From the NCBI RefSeq assembly GCF_000455125.1, contig NZ_AUWR01000008.1:124001-188000 (forward strand): 64,000 nucleotides of DNA. The letters are read 5' to 3'. How positions within the stretch are numbered: the first letter of the stretch is position 1; the number at the start of each line of letters is the position of its first letter. Shown one piece after another: positions 63,421 through 64,000 of the stretch. The translations under genes and the position numbers were made by a program. Below the pieces are notes generated by a model. It had not been told where the DNA came from and did not search any database. It saw only the letters and a program-made list of their open reading frames with translations. Source of the DNA: Mycobacterium sp. UM_WGJ. Its GTDB lineage: Bacteria > Actinomycetota > Actinomycetes > Mycobacteriales > Mycobacteriaceae.

Positions 63421-64000
63421 CTGCGAAATCTCCCGGCGAATCCGCGCAGCGGCAGGTCCGCACTGGTCAGCAGGCCCGGCGGCGCCGCCACCACCGACTT
63501 GATCGCGTTGAGGGCGGGCAATCCGGTCACGGTCATGCCGATCGAGGCGAAGTTGTCCGGGTTGGAAAGGTCCACACCGGGTTTGGGAAAGATCATGTGC
63601 TTGTTGTAGACGCACGGATCGCCGGTGACCCGGGTGATGTAGCAGCCCTTGATGTTCCAGTTCGGCTCGGTGAACGGCGTCATCTGCCACTCCAGGTGCG
63701 TCTCCACCCGCGGCACGCCGTTGACCATGCCCTGGTACTTGATGTAGTTGCCGCCCAAGGAGCCCTTGGGCAGGGTGTACCAGCCCAGGTCGACGTCCCT
63801 TGTGCAGGCGCCCAATTCGTAGCTGAACGTGACCTCGTCGAGAGTCAGGTCGAAGCAGTCCGCCATCATCAACACACTGTCGGCGAACACCCGGGTGAAC
63901 TTCTCCAGCTTGGCCGGGATCTCCGGATCATCCACCGGCTGGCCGTAGCCCACCTCGATCCAGGTGTCCTTGGAATGGTGGCAGGACACGTCCACCGACT
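63417..64000 (-). CDS. DapB-like (dihydrodipicolinate reductase N-domain) protein, partial
   Basis: The C-terminal about 194 residues of a gene whose start is outside the window; the frame is open to position 64000. The visible part reads SCHHSKDTWIEVGYG, FADSVLMMADCFDLTLDEV, YTLPKGSLGGNYIKYQGM and LPALNAIKSVVAAPPGLL. This matches the mycobacterial dihydrodipicolinate-reductase-like proteins (about 350 residues), which share the NAD(P) fold of DapB but are not the lysine enzyme; they are often near steroid or aliphatic degradation genes. It is coupled to the acyl-CoA dehydrogenase-like gene by a GTGA overlap. Confidence 0.75.
   Translation of the reverse strand, partial: SVDVSCHHSKDTWIEVGYGQPVDDPEIPAKLEKFTRVFADSVLMMADCFDLTLDEVTFSYELGACTRDVDLGWYTLPKGSLGGNYIKYQGMVNGVPRVETHLEWQMTPFTEPNWNIKGCYITRVTGDPCVYNKHMIFPKPGVDLSNPDNFASIGMTVTGLPALNAIKSVVAAPPGLLTSADLPLRGFAGRFRR

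Overview
The window is high-GC chromosomal DNA of a mycobacterium. The diagnostic block is ahpE - DUF3052 - lipoprotein - aceE - mabR - fabD - acpM - kasA - kasB - accD6 - glpD - TetR - FAD oxidase - diacylglycerol kinase, followed by a DUF3145 gene, a small serine hydrolase and the mscR - metallo-beta-lactamase pair. From memory this is the Mycobacterium tuberculosis order Rv2238c to Rv2260. Cutinases, MPT63-like secreted proteins, a DUF222/HNH gene with a mycobacterial SOS box, and mycofactocin-type short-chain dehydrogenases fit the same genus. The species cannot be fixed from the sequence alone.

Layout. Positions 1-560 hold a decayed ArsR-type regulator and a small DUF6480-like membrane protein gene. 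Positions 597-17782 look like a genomic island: a 45-bp 3' fragment of tRNA-Val at 597-641 is repeated exactly inside the intact tRNA-Val(UAC) gene at 17739-17810. Inside the island are a convergent toxin-antitoxin-like pair and three oxidative modules, each with a TetR regulator: (A) SDR, TetR, ferredoxin, P450 and aldehyde dehydrogenase; (B) LLM-type flavin oxidoreductase, hypothetical gene, SDR, aldehyde dehydrogenase and TetR; (C) two mycofactocin-type SDRs, a double carboxymuconolactone-decarboxylase-fold protein, aldehyde dehydrogenase and an alpha/beta hydrolase, with a divergent TetR and twin palindromic operators. No integrase was found. Together the genes suggest stepwise oxidation (hydroxylation, alcohol to carbonyl, aldehyde to acid, ester hydrolysis) of an unidentified hydrophobic substrate.

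Positions 17.8-36.5 kb are core: pyruvate dehydrogenase E1, the FAS-II operon for mycolic acid precursors with its regulator MabR, and glycerol/lipid metabolism. A perfect 17-bp inverted repeat wraps the mabR start codon. Positions 36.6-39.6 kb carry a divergent AraC-type regulator and D-aminoacylase, placed between genes that I recall as near neighbours in M. tuberculosis.

Positions 39.6-64 kb hold mycothiol-dependent detoxification (mscR), a SHOCT membrane protein, a SABATH-type methyltransferase, an Hsp70-like ATPase with a membrane anchor, two cutinases, a ThDP enzyme with a glycolate/lactate oxidase-like partner, the S1-domain protein Tex, the DUF222/HNH gene, an ankyrin-like protein, an acyl-CoA synthetase/SDR pair, a secreted glycoside hydrolase, a membrane kinase-like protein lacking the catalytic-loop aspartate, two MPT63-like proteins with repetitive tails, and an acyl-CoA dehydrogenase-like gene coupled to a partial DapB-like gene that leaves the window.
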